A stretch of 64,000 nt of DNA from Gammaproteobacteria bacterium (GCA_004172865.1 SEBV01000020.1:1-64000), one strand, 5' to 3'; numbered from the stretch's first letter, positions 45,448-54,557 are shown. Translations and numbers: made by a program. Notes: generated by a model from the sequence alone, not told the origin.

Positions 45448-45459
45448 GACAGCGCTGTC
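45448..45459. promoter_or_regulatory. LacI-family-like operator palindrome
   Basis: Perfect 12-base palindrome GACAGCGCTGTC with the central CG typical of LacI-family operators, 236 bases before the receptor 1 start. The same 12-mer also occurs by chance in the coding sequence of halogenase C (53262-53273), so specificity is uncertain. Confidence 0.4.
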
Positions 45460-45873
45460 AACTGTCGCATGAGCATGGTTTTTAGGCAATAATTTTTATG
45501 TAAAAAGTAGTTATTGAGTGTTTTTTTGGGTAAAAAAATACCCATTATAATGATGCTGAACAAAAATAAGTGCATTTTGAGAAGTGTAAAAACCCGATCC
45601 ACCTAGATTGCCTACGGTGAAAAACGTAAGTTTTTATTCACACCACTATCTTTATTTACATATTTATTAGTTCATTTTGCTGTTATGACTATAGTTGCCA
45701 TGCACTTAAAATCTAGGTATCTCGTCACTAAAGGTTCTGATACATGATTATGCGGTTATTAGAACCTCAACGAATACATATAAAATTTCGGATGACTTCT
45801 TATTATCCTATTAGTAATATTTTATAAATAATTGATTTATATCGTTTTTTATATTCCCACATGAGCTAATTTT

Positions 45874-45918
45874 AAGTGAACCTCCCATGTTTGTAAAAAA
45901 GCCGATAGTGGGACGATG
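45874..45918 (+). promoter_or_regulatory. Bipartite regulatory motif, site B (receptor 2)
   Basis: AAGTGAA at 45874-45880, TCCCA at 45883-45887, a 21-base spacer, then TGGGACGATG from 45909. The spacer length is the same as in site A. It lies 162 bases before the receptor 2 start codon. Confidence 0.6.
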
Positions 45919-46079
45919 GTATTTCTCGAAGTTGTGACTATAGCGTGCGGACAAATTCAATATGTCTGTCCCAAAATGATAAGACCAGTGTGGTAACTGG
46001 TTTAAAGGAATTGCGTCTACACTAAAAACGCGGTTCTGCTAGCAGTTACGATAACAATAACGGTTCGAGGAATTACTCC

Positions 46080-49000
46080 ATGCAAAAAACAGTAAATTTT
46101 AAAAAGAAAATTATCGTCAGTGCGATTGCTTCGGCAGTCGGTTTCAGCGGTCTTGCGTTCGCACAAGATGATGCAGAAGAAATCGTAGTAACGGGTATCA
46201 AAGCATCGTTACAGCGTGCTGTAGATATTAAACGTGACGCAGCGGGTGTCGTTGATGCTATTTCCTCAGAAGACATCGGTAAAATGCCAGATGCCAACTT
46301 AGCGGAATCATTACAACGTATCTCTGGTATTTCTATTGATCGTACCGACGGCGAAGGTGCGAAACTCACTTCTCGTGGCTTTGGCCCAGCATATAACTTG
46401 GTTACGCTCAATGGTCGTCAGTTGGCATCAGCTTCAATTGGTGAAGGCGGTGGCGTTGATAGCACTCGTTCTTTCGATATGAGCAACATTGCATCTGAAT
46501 CTGTTTCAGGTGTGCAAGTTTATAAGACTGGTAAGGCAAGTGTTCCTACTGGTGGTATTGGTGCAACAGTAAACCTTTCAACCGCTAAACCATTCGACCA
46601 CGAAGGTTTTAAAGGTTCCATCGGTGGCAAAGCTTTATATGATGAATCTAACGACATCGGCGATGAAGTTACTCCAGAGTTCTCCGGTTTTGTTAGTTGG
46701 TCTAATGAAACCTTTGGTGCGTCATTGTCTTTGACTCACCAGGAACGTACCAGCGGTCGTTCTGGTTTTTCCGGTCCTAGTTGGGGCGATGTGTTACAAC
46801 ATTACTCTGGCGGCGGCATATTCAGCGGCAATTATTCTCCAGGCGCTGTGATAGTTAACGAGCCAACCAAGCTTGATCCAGATGTTGCTATGTCTGGTGA
46901 CTTGGCTACTCGTACTCAAGAAGCGCACTTTTTCCACACCGATACCGAGCGTAAGCGCGACAACGGTTTGTTGACATTGCAATACAAGCCTACCGATAAA
47001 ATCACGGCAACGCTTGATTACTTGAGAACGGAAACCAAAGTCCAATCGCAAGAAGATATTTACTCTTTGTACTATTCTGACGGTGGCTGGGCAACTAATG
47101 GCGCTTACTGGGATGGCAGCAAGGTGAGCTCGACTCCTCTTTACATGTGGCAGTCGAACTACAGTGTGGATCCAGTTACTGGCGTTGGAAAATATTCCCC
47201 TCGCGACATCGCTTTGAAAAACGGTCTGCGTTCAGCTGATAACAAATTGGAAGATCTGGGCTTAAACGTAGCTTTTGAAGTTAACGATGAATTGAGCTTA
47301 GATCTTGACATTCACCATTCCAAATCAAGCGCAAAGCCTTATGATGCTCCAGGTTCAAACATAACCTTAGGTATAGGTGTGAACACCTTGATTGGTCAAG
47401 GTTTGGATATGAGCGGTGATCTGCCTCTTATTGCGAGTGTCTTAAACAACGGCACCATCCAGAAAAGCGATGTGGGTTCAACCATTAGCCAGTTGGTTAA
47501 TGCTCGTGCCTGGTCAGACGTTAAAGAAGCTAAACTTTCTGGTACCTATAAGTTTTCGGATTCGAGCTCTATTAACTTTGGTTTCGACTCATTGCAAACT
47601 GAAGCGATTCAGAAACAATCTGACATTGGCAATGCGGCAATGAAGGGTGGTTGGAGCGTTAACTTCCCAGGTGATATCAATCCGGATTGGTTCGAGCTAA
47701 TTAATTACAATAGTTATTTTGACGGTTATAACTCTAACTTGTCACCAGCCGCTAAAGAGTTCTTTGCTAGCGCAGGTCACAATGGCGCTCAGGCTACTTC
47801 AAACATTACCGGTATCCGCGTCACAAACTTTAAGGCTGTGGCTCAGGCGATGTTTGATGCTGCTCCAGCAAAAGCTGACGGTAGCAAACTTTTATATGCC
47901 GCTAACCCACTCGACAGCCTTGACCGAAAGCTCAATGAAGATATCCAAGCTATCTACATCGAAAGCAATCTTCAAGGTGAATTGGCTGGTAAGGAGCTGG
48001 ACATTTCTGCTGGTCTTCGTTATGAAATGACCGACGTAGACTCTTATTCACGTGTTTCCCCAAGAGTGTTGACATGGACGGCCGATAGAGACTTCAACAA
48101 TGAAGCTATTGGAGGAGTTGGCGATGTTCCTTACACTCTTAGCTCTACCCATTACAACAATGTGCTTCCAAATGTGGACTTAACCCTCCATGTGAGTGAT
48201 CAATTGATTGCGCGTGCATCAACCAGTACAACTATTGCTCGCGCAAACTACAATGATCTTCAAATGGGCGCTGCTGGTAATGCATCAAGAGCGGGTCCCT
48301 TGTTGTCTGGCGGTTTATTGGGTACCAGTTCCGACGGTAACTATAAGCTGAAGCCGATCGAATCGCACAACTTAGATTTTTCGGTTGAATACTACTTTAA
48401 CGATACTGATTATGTCTCCGTTGGTTACTTCGATAAGCGCGTTCCTAACTTCATCGGTACTGAAGAGAATAATGTTACTTACTCTGCTACATTGGATCCA
48501 AGTAATGGTCCGCGTGCAAAAGCAGCTGCAGCTGCGTTGACGGCAGCAAACATCCCAGTAACTGATCGAAACTTGTTTGAACAGGTTGCTAGGATGAGCA
48601 CCGCCGGCGGTTGTACAAATACAGGGGCGGATAAAACATTGTGCGGTGCGGGAGGCCTTGCTTCAAACACCGACGCTGGTTACTTGAAGTACAGTAACGG
48701 TGTAGATATCACGGCTGTGCCGGGTGATCCAGGTGTAACGAATATCACTACCGTACCTGTTAACTCTAAAGATGCTAACTTGAATGGCTGGGAATTCGCA
48801 GGTCAACACTTCTTTGGCGATAGCGGTTTCGGTATTCAAGCTAACTACACCATCGTTAATGGCAGCATTGGTTATGACTTCAATGCTGAACCAGGTGAAG
48901 GTCAATTTGCGTTGGCAGGCTTGAGCGATTCAGCGAACATCGTTGGTATCTACGAGAAAAACAGCTGGCAAGCACGTATTGCCTACAACTGGCGCGACAA

Positions 49001-49229
49001 GTTCCTCGATAACGCGAACGCTGGTGGTGGTGAGCCTGAGTTTACTAAAGCCTATGGCCAAGTTGACTTTAACGTAGGTTACAAAATCACTGAAGACCTC
49101 ACAGTAGCCGTGGAAGGTACTAACGTGTTGGGTATGGACAAGAAAACTTTTGGCCGTACTTCAACGCAAGTTAGATACCTAGATATATTACAGCCTCGTT
49201 ACGCGATTTCTGCGCGTTACAATTTCTAA
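46080..49229 (+). CDS. TonB-dependent receptor 2 (Xanthomonas/Caulobacter type)
   Basis: A 1049-residue outer-membrane receptor related to receptor 1. A signal peptide (to about 28, LAFAQ) is followed by a TonB-box-like EEIVVTG, a plug with ISSEDIGKMPDANLAESLQR and LVTLNGRQ, and a barrel ending SARYNF. An insert with cysteines near residues 845-865 (GGCTNTGADKTLCGAG) is absent from receptor 1. Site B lies upstream and a terminator 25 bases downstream, then sapC2. It is probably an oligosaccharide receptor serving the glucanases around it. Confidence 0.95.
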   Translation: MQKTVNFKKKIIVSAIASAVGFSGLAFAQDDAEEIVVTGIKASLQRAVDIKRDAAGVVDAISSEDIGKMPDANLAESLQRISGISIDRTDGEGAKLTSRGFGPAYNLVTLNGRQLASASIGEGGGVDSTRSFDMSNIASESVSGVQVYKTGKASVPTGGIGATVNLSTAKPFDHEGFKGSIGGKALYDESNDIGDEVTPEFSGFVSWSNETFGASLSLTHQERTSGRSGFSGPSWGDVLQHYSGGGIFSGNYSPGAVIVNEPTKLDPDVAMSGDLATRTQEAHFFHTDTERKRDNGLLTLQYKPTDKITATLDYLRTETKVQSQEDIYSLYYSDGGWATNGAYWDGSKVSSTPLYMWQSNYSVDPVTGVGKYSPRDIALKNGLRSADNKLEDLGLNVAFEVNDELSLDLDIHHSKSSAKPYDAPGSNITLGIGVNTLIGQGLDMSGDLPLIASVLNNGTIQKSDVGSTISQLVNARAWSDVKEAKLSGTYKFSDSSSINFGFDSLQTEAIQKQSDIGNAAMKGGWSVNFPGDINPDWFELINYNSYFDGYNSNLSPAAKEFFASAGHNGAQATSNITGIRVTNFKAVAQAMFDAAPAKADGSKLLYAANPLDSLDRKLNEDIQAIYIESNLQGELAGKELDISAGLRYEMTDVDSYSRVSPRVLTWTADRDFNNEAIGGVGDVPYTLSSTHYNNVLPNVDLTLHVSDQLIARASTSTTIARANYNDLQMGAAGNASRAGPLLSGGLLGTSSDGNYKLKPIESHNLDFSVEYYFNDTDYVSVGYFDKRVPNFIGTEENNVTYSATLDPSNGPRAKAAAAALTAANIPVTDRNLFEQVARMSTAGGCTNTGADKTLCGAGGLASNTDAGYLKYSNGVDITAVPGDPGVTNITTVPVNSKDANLNGWEFAGQHFFGDSGFGIQANYTIVNGSIGYDFNAEPGEGQFALAGLSDSANIVGIYEKNSWQARIAYNWRDKFLDNANAGGGEPEFTKAYGQVDFNVGYKITEDLTVAVEGTNVLGMDKKTFGRTSTQVRYLDILQPRYAISARYNF

Positions 49230-49253
49230 TAAACTGTAATAGATGTTAGTAAC

Positions 49254-49285
49254 AAAAAATGCCGCTCTTTGAGCGGCATTTTTTT
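49254..49285 (+). terminator. Terminator between receptor 2 and sapC2
   Basis: Stem AATGCCGCTC/GAGCGGCATT with loop TTT and a T run, placed between the receptor stop and the sapC2 ribosome site. It mirrors the terminator behind receptor 1. Confidence 0.92.
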
Positions 49286-49313
49286 AGGCCACACAAGAAA
49301 AACGGAACATAAA

Positions 49314-50030
49314 ATGAAAGATTTTCAGCCACTAAACTTTGAACAACATAAAAATCTTGGCTACGTAGAAAAATATGGCTCTGAATATGGGCACCAGGTA
49401 GGCGCAGTCATGCTGCTGCCCAATGAATTTGCCAAGGCTCAACGCGAATATCCCATTCTATTTCGCAAAAATTCCGAAACTGATCGCTTTTTGCCAGTAG
49501 CCTTATTAGGATTTGAGGAACATGAGAATCTATTCCTTAATGAAAACTCAATATGGCGCGCTCGTTACATTCCTCTCGCAGTAAGACAAGGTCCTTTTCT
49601 GATTGGACTTCAACAACGAGATGAAGAACAAATACTGGCTATTTATGCCGACCTAAATGATTCGAGAATCCAGCAAAACATCGCACCTACACTATTCAAT
49701 ACTGACGGCATTGCCTCCGATAGCTTAAATGAAATAAGAGATATATTGTCAGCGCGTCATCAAGGTTCAGAAGCACTTGAGCCTATGGTTGAAGCCTTTT
49801 TAAAACATGACCTCCTTGAGCGGGTCATTATTGAACTTGATTTGGAAAATGGCCGCACGATTAAGTTTGACGCTGGCTATACCGTGCATCTTGAAAAATT
49901 ATTTGCGTTAGAAAATGATGCAGTGGTTGAGTTACACAAAGCTGGTTTCTTATCGCTTGCGTATAATGTTGCTGATTCTGTGAGTAACCTACAGGATTTG
50001 ATTAATATCAAAAATGCAAAAGTGAAGTAG
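49314..50030 (+). CDS. SapC family protein (2)
   Basis: A 238-residue homologue of sapC1. The ATG at 49314 follows GGAA; an upstream in-frame start lies inside the terminator hairpin and is rejected. Shared blocks are VGAVMLLPNEFAKAQREYPI, ALLGFEEHENLFLNE, RQGPFLIGLQ and VVELHKAGFLSLAYNVADSV. It has no signal peptide, so it is likely cytoplasmic. It leads the sapC2-halogenase B-DUF6445-halogenase C run behind receptor 2. The biochemical function is unknown. Confidence 0.88.
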   Translation: MKDFQPLNFEQHKNLGYVEKYGSEYGHQVGAVMLLPNEFAKAQREYPILFRKNSETDRFLPVALLGFEEHENLFLNENSIWRARYIPLAVRQGPFLIGLQQRDEEQILAIYADLNDSRIQQNIAPTLFNTDGIASDSLNEIRDILSARHQGSEALEPMVEAFLKHDLLERVIIELDLENGRTIKFDAGYTVHLEKLFALENDAVVELHKAGFLSLAYNVADSVSNLQDLINIKNAKVK

Positions 50031-50067
50031 GTTTGCCTACTTCAAATTGATTAATGTGAGCTGAGAA

Positions 50068-51570
50068 ATGGCCGAACACACAGCAGTGAATTCTATTCGT
50101 AAAATCGTCATCGCAGGCGGTGGTACTTCAGGTTGGTTAGCTGCAGCAGCAATCTCCAAAATACTCGGAAAAAATCTCGATGTTACTCTGATTGAATCGC
50201 CAGAAATTGGGCGAATTGGCGTGGGCGAGGCAACCATACCCACCCTGCGCGTATTTCATAAACTGTTGGGCATTAATGAGCGCGAGCTCATGGCGCATGT
50301 TCAAGGAACCTTTAAGTTAGGGATTGAATTTAGTAACTGGGCTAACAAAGGCGATAAATACTTTCACTCTTTTGGGCTTACGGGAAAAGATTGTTGGGCC
50401 TGCCAATTTCAGCATTTTTGGCTGGCGGGAAAAAAGTACGGTATCAAGGTTCCCTTTGGCGATTACTGTCCTGAATCCAAAGCTGCGCGTTTGGAAAAAT
50501 GCAGTGGCGAAGAAGACGGCGTTAATTATGCCTATCATTTAGATGCAACTTTATACGCAGATTTTTTAAAAAACTTTTCCATAAAACACGGCGCCAAACA
50601 TGTCGAAGGATTAATTGAAAAAGTTATAGTTTCTCCCGAAAATGGTTTTATTAAATCCTTGTTATTGAAAGATGGACGGGAAATAGAAGGCGATTTATTT
50701 CTGGATTGCACCGGCTTCAGAGCAATGCTTATCGACGGGGCTTTAAATACGTCCTGGGAGCCCTATGGTCATTATCTTCCCTGTGACTCTGCAATTGCGC
50801 TGCAAACTGAATTAGTGCGCGCACCCAGACCTTACACCCAATCAATAGCGCACGACTTTGGATGGCAATGGCGTATTCCGCTTCAGCACAGAGCGGGAAA
50901 TGGTATGGTTTATTCAAGCCGCCACGTTTCAGATGACGAAGCAATGGCTACGCTGATGAAAAACCTGGAAGGCCGCCCTGTTACCGAACCGCGCGTGATT
51001 AAATATAAAACGGGCCGTCGAACGAAAGCATGGAATAAAAACTGTATTGCGGTTGGGCTTACCGCAAGTTTTATTGAGCCACTTGAATCTACCTCGATTC
51101 ATTTAGCCATGTCTGCAATTTATCGCTTGATGAGATATTTTCCGCAAAATGAAATTTCAATGTCGAATGTGGATGAATTTAATAAGCAGTCAGCTGAAGA
51201 AACTGATCGCGCACGCAATTTTGTTATTTTGCATTATCACGCAACGCAAAGAGATGACTCAGAATTTTGGCGCTACGTTAAAAATATGGAGATACCCGAG
51301 GCTTTGGCGCATCGCGTGCAGCTATTTAAAGATACGGCAGCAATTGCACTGGAAGAGAAAGAATTATTCCTCAATGATTCCTGGGTTCAGGTAATGATGG
51401 GACAAGGTATTATGCCGGGCGCATATCACCCTATTGCAGATGTGATGGGTGAAATGGAGCTGAAAAACTTCTTAGGATATTTGAAAGATAGCGTAGGTGA
51501 AAAAGTAGCGGCAATGCCAACGCATCAACAATTTATCAATAAGTATTGTAAGGCAGCTGCGCCGATGTAA
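50068..51570 (+). CDS. Flavin-dependent tryptophan halogenase family protein (B)
   Basis: A 500-residue halogenase. It has GGGTSGW (17-23), GVGEATIP (51-58), K83 in TFKLGIEFSNW (equivalent to RebH Lys79), the WQWRIP signature (about 267-272) and FIEPLEST (about 335-342). It is more distant from halogenases A and C than they are from each other, for example in the CSGEEDGVNYAYHLDATLY region. The motifs are intact, so activity with reduced flavin is expected; the substrate is unknown. It is preceded by sapC2 (37 bases) and followed by DUF6445 (53 bases). Confidence 0.92.
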   Translation: MAEHTAVNSIRKIVIAGGGTSGWLAAAAISKILGKNLDVTLIESPEIGRIGVGEATIPTLRVFHKLLGINERELMAHVQGTFKLGIEFSNWANKGDKYFHSFGLTGKDCWACQFQHFWLAGKKYGIKVPFGDYCPESKAARLEKCSGEEDGVNYAYHLDATLYADFLKNFSIKHGAKHVEGLIEKVIVSPENGFIKSLLLKDGREIEGDLFLDCTGFRAMLIDGALNTSWEPYGHYLPCDSAIALQTELVRAPRPYTQSIAHDFGWQWRIPLQHRAGNGMVYSSRHVSDDEAMATLMKNLEGRPVTEPRVIKYKTGRRTKAWNKNCIAVGLTASFIEPLESTSIHLAMSAIYRLMRYFPQNEISMSNVDEFNKQSAEETDRARNFVILHYHATQRDDSEFWRYVKNMEIPEALAHRVQLFKDTAAIALEEKELFLNDSWVQVMMGQGIMPGAYHPIADVMGEMELKNFLGYLKDSVGEKVAAMPTHQQFINKYCKAAAPM

Positions 51571-51623
51571 TAAAAAATTTTGCACACAGATGCAAAAATG
51601 TTGAACAAGATATAGAGAGTTGT

Positions 51624-52331
51624 ATGGAACCGATTGTGTATGAGCTTTGCGAAGATGCAAATATCGACTGTTTTAGAACTGGTGATGAACAGCAGGAAAT
51701 TCTGCTCGTTGATAACTATCTTAAAGGCGCTTCAGCTTTAAAGGAGCGTGCGATACAGGAAAATAATTTTGCGCGCGCCGATTCTTTTTATCCTGGCGTA
51801 CGCATGCATGTTCCGCAAGAATATACATTTTCCATTGTTAAAAATCTTGGCTTCTTTATGGAGAAATTTTTTCAGTTGGAAGTACGACAAATCAAAAGTG
51901 CTGTTTCCAAATTTTCAATAGTAACAACTCCCGCGAATAATCTGGATTTGTTGCAACGTATTCCTCATTTCGATTCTCCGTCGCGCAAAGGTTTAGCCGT
52001 TGTACATTATCTACAAACAATTCCTAATATGGGGACCTCCCTGTATCGCCATAAGCCAACAAACTTTGAATATATTGATGAGCAACGTCATTCAAGTTAT
52101 ATGGCTAAGATAGAAGAAACATTTCCCAACGAAGATAAATATCCGCAAGGCTACATAAACGGTTCTACCGATCAATTTGAAGAAATAGCGTCTGTCGATG
52201 CAGTATTTAATCGTTTGTTGATGTACAGAGGAACAAGTCTTCACTCAGGAAAAATTGGCAAAGATTATAATTTTGATCCCAGTCCGGCTACGGGCCGACT
52301 CACGCTCACTTCGTTTTTTGAATTTAGATAA
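51624..52331 (+). CDS. DUF6445 family protein, oxygenase-like motifs
   Basis: A 235-residue protein of the DUF6445 family. I see a possible Fe(II)/2-oxoglutarate oxygenase facial triad: H115-F-D117 (IPHFDSP), H207 (SLHSG) and R225 (ATGRLTLTSFF), in the order and spacing of that superfamily. This is motif reading only. There is no signal peptide. It lies between halogenases B and C, in the place that a cupin-type oxygenase holds in the opposite arm, so an oxygenase partnering the halogenases is plausible. Its name in databases carries no function that I know of. Confidence 0.78.
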   Translation: MEPIVYELCEDANIDCFRTGDEQQEILLVDNYLKGASALKERAIQENNFARADSFYPGVRMHVPQEYTFSIVKNLGFFMEKFFQLEVRQIKSAVSKFSIVTTPANNLDLLQRIPHFDSPSRKGLAVVHYLQTIPNMGTSLYRHKPTNFEYIDEQRHSSYMAKIEETFPNEDKYPQGYINGSTDQFEEIASVDAVFNRLLMYRGTSLHSGKIGKDYNFDPSPATGRLTLTSFFEFR

Positions 52332-52553
52332 TGAGATATTTGAATTTGAAAAAGTTGGTAGCTGTCACAGTTATTTTTTAGAGAAAGAGGCTGCGTTAAT
52401 AGTGATAGTTGATCCACATAATCCACCATCGCTTTCGCCATAGTATTTTTTGATGCTGCCAAACCAAGATCTCTTCAGCACTTACCCTATAATCGCTCGC
52501 CAAAAAGATTTAAAACAAACCGCAAATCTAATAATGTTGAGTAGGGCATAAGT

Positions 52554-54041
52554 GTGAATAAGCAAACTATAAATCGGGTTGTTATTGCCGGCGGCGGTAC
52601 AGCAGGCTGGATGGCAGCGGCAACGCTCACCAAATCGTTGGGGACGCAGTTAGAAGTGACCCTCATTGAATCCGATGAAATAGGAACTATTGGCGTCGGT
52701 GAAGCGACTATTCCTACCATGCTGAGTTTTCACCATTTGCTGGGAATTGATGAACAAGAGTTTATGAAGGCCGTGAATGGCAGCATAAAATTGGGCATAA
52801 GTTTTGAAAATTGGTTAGAACGTGGTGACAAATATATTCACTCTTTTGGCAAAACTGGAAAGGAATGTTGGGCGGGCGAGTTTCAACATTTTTGGTTGAA
52901 AGGCTTGGAACAAGGTATAGATGCTCCTTTTGGTGATTACTGTCTGGAGTTGCAGGCGGCCAAAGAAGGTAAGTTTGCAATTTCCAAAGACCCTTGGATC
53001 AATTATGCCTATCACATGGACGCCACCGCATACGGAAAGTTTTTGCGTAAATTTAGCGAAAAGCTCGGCGCCAAACGTATCGAGGGTATGATCGAAAAAG
53101 TAAATTTGAATATTGACACGGGTTTTATAGAGTCTCTGCAATTAAAATCCGGCCAGATAATTGAAGGTGATTTATTTATCGACTGCACCGGTTTTCGTAG
53201 TGTATTAAGCGAGCAGGCATTACATACAGGTTATGAAGATTGGTCGAATTGGCTACCCTGTGACAGCGCTGTCGCTACGCAAGAAACGGCGGTAGCGCCG
53301 CCAATTCCCCTGACGCGCGCTATAGCGCTGGATCATGGCTGGCAATGGAAGATTCCTTTGCAAAATCGTGTTGGCACTGGTCTGGTGTATAGCAGCCGTT
53401 ATCAATCTGACGACAATGCCAAGCAGACCTTGCTCGATAATCTTGAAGGCGAAGCATTCTTCGATCCTAAAGTTATCAAGTTTCGAACCGGGCGTCGCTT
53501 GAAAGGCTGGAATAAAAATTGTATTGCGATTGGACTGGCTGGCGGCTTTATTGAGCCATTGGAATCGACAACTATTTTCCTAATCAGCTCAAACCTGATT
53601 CGTCTTATGCGGTTATTTCCAATTAACGGTATCGAACAGGTACTTGTCGACGAGTTCAACAAACAAGCGAAGGCCGAAATTGAGTTAGTACGCGATTTTG
53701 TTGTGTTGCATTTTCATGCAACCAGACGTACTGATACCGCGTTTTGGCGGCACTGCCGCACCATGCCAATTCCAGATTCTTTGAGCAGTAGATTGGATTT
53801 ATTTCTTGAGACTGGACGCATCTTCATAGGCGCTGAAGAACTGTTTAGGGTTGATTCCTGGACTCAGGTAATGATTGGGCAGGGGATTGTTCCAAAACAA
53901 TATCATCCAGTAGCCAATCTGATGGGCGACGATGAATTGCGTCGTTTCCTCAATGGTTACAGAGCGTCAATTCAAAATATAATTACCAAGCTTCCTATGC
54001 ACGGTGACTTCCTTAAACACTATTGTCCTACCGAAATATAA
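52554..54041 (+). CDS. Flavin-dependent tryptophan halogenase family protein (C)
   Basis: A 495-residue halogenase starting at GTG after AGGG. It is very close to halogenase A in sequence and identical in length, so the two arms of the locus share a duplicated gene. Motifs are GGGTAGW (13-19), GVGEATIP (47-54), K79 in SIKLGISFENW, WQWKIP (about 263-268) and FIEPLEST (about 332-339). It is last in the plus-strand arm, with a 222-base gap after DUF6445, so it may have its own promoter. The substrate is unknown. Confidence 0.92.
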   Translation: MNKQTINRVVIAGGGTAGWMAAATLTKSLGTQLEVTLIESDEIGTIGVGEATIPTMLSFHHLLGIDEQEFMKAVNGSIKLGISFENWLERGDKYIHSFGKTGKECWAGEFQHFWLKGLEQGIDAPFGDYCLELQAAKEGKFAISKDPWINYAYHMDATAYGKFLRKFSEKLGAKRIEGMIEKVNLNIDTGFIESLQLKSGQIIEGDLFIDCTGFRSVLSEQALHTGYEDWSNWLPCDSAVATQETAVAPPIPLTRAIALDHGWQWKIPLQNRVGTGLVYSSRYQSDDNAKQTLLDNLEGEAFFDPKVIKFRTGRRLKGWNKNCIAIGLAGGFIEPLESTTIFLISSNLIRLMRLFPINGIEQVLVDEFNKQAKAEIELVRDFVVLHFHATRRTDTAFWRHCRTMPIPDSLSSRLDLFLETGRIFIGAEELFRVDSWTQVMIGQGIVPKQYHPVANLMGDDELRRFLNGYRASIQNIITKLPMHGDFLKHYCPTEI

Positions 54042-54060
54042 TTTCCTACGAAATTATCCT

Positions 54061-54102
54061 GAGAACCAGAAGAGGACAAAAAATTGTCCTCTTCTGGTTC
54101 TC
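54061..54102. repeat. Perfect 19-bp inverted repeat
   Basis: GAGAACCAGAAGAGGACAA and its exact complement are separated by AAAA, just after halogenase C. No T tract follows on the plus strand, so it is an atypical terminator; a small mobile-element remnant is another possibility. Confidence 0.6.
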
Positions 54103-54292
54103 AAAAATTACCGCTTCATCAAATTTTTCTGATCTGCAAATACGTCGGGATTTACTCGCCGACTATTTATTCATAGCCGCCAAATTAAAACGCCTTATAG
54201 GGATAACTTGAATCGCTTCTTCATGCCTCTGTAAACACTAAGCGTTCGAAAAAATTCCAAGTAACAAACCTGAATCGCTTTTGATTCGTTAA

Positions 54293-54336
54293 AAGTGAAC
54301 AGGCCCACGTTGTAATAACAACGAAAGTGGGACGAC
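54293..54336 (+). promoter_or_regulatory. Bipartite regulatory motif, site C (GH3-GH16)
   Basis: AAGTGAAC at 54293-54300, CCCA at 54304-54307, a 20-base spacer holding a CGTTGT/ACAACG hairpin, then AGTGGGACGA to 54335. It matches sites A and B in order and nearly in spacing. Confidence 0.5.
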
Positions 54337-54557
54337 TGAGACCATTCCTCTGGGCCATCATCAACCCATAATTATTATCAGCAGTGAACAGCGTTACTAA
54401 GAATTTTCTTTAAGGCCATCTTAAACCCTAATCAAAATCAGGCCTTAAAAAACCGAACCTAAGTACGGGTCAGGCCGTATTTTGGTGTTAGCAAGTATGT
54501 GCCGGCGTGCGCTTTTTTAGCCAGCCAACCCTTTTCATTCTTGTTAGCTCTCCTTGT

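Larger units (their letters stand above)
45213..46079. promoter_or_regulatory. 867-base control region between the divergent receptors
   Basis: No gene seen. From left to right it holds a hairpin pair in the receptor 1 leader (45261-45307), a LacI-type palindrome (45448-45459), a long AT-rich stretch, motif site B (45874-45918) and a small ACCAGT/ACTGGT hairpin (45984-46001) before receptor 2. Confidence 0.6.

Noticed and set aside
53262-53273. A second GACAGCGCTGTC palindrome as a LacI operator
   Set aside because: It lies in the halogenase C coding region in the conserved DSAV segment, so codon sequence explains it.
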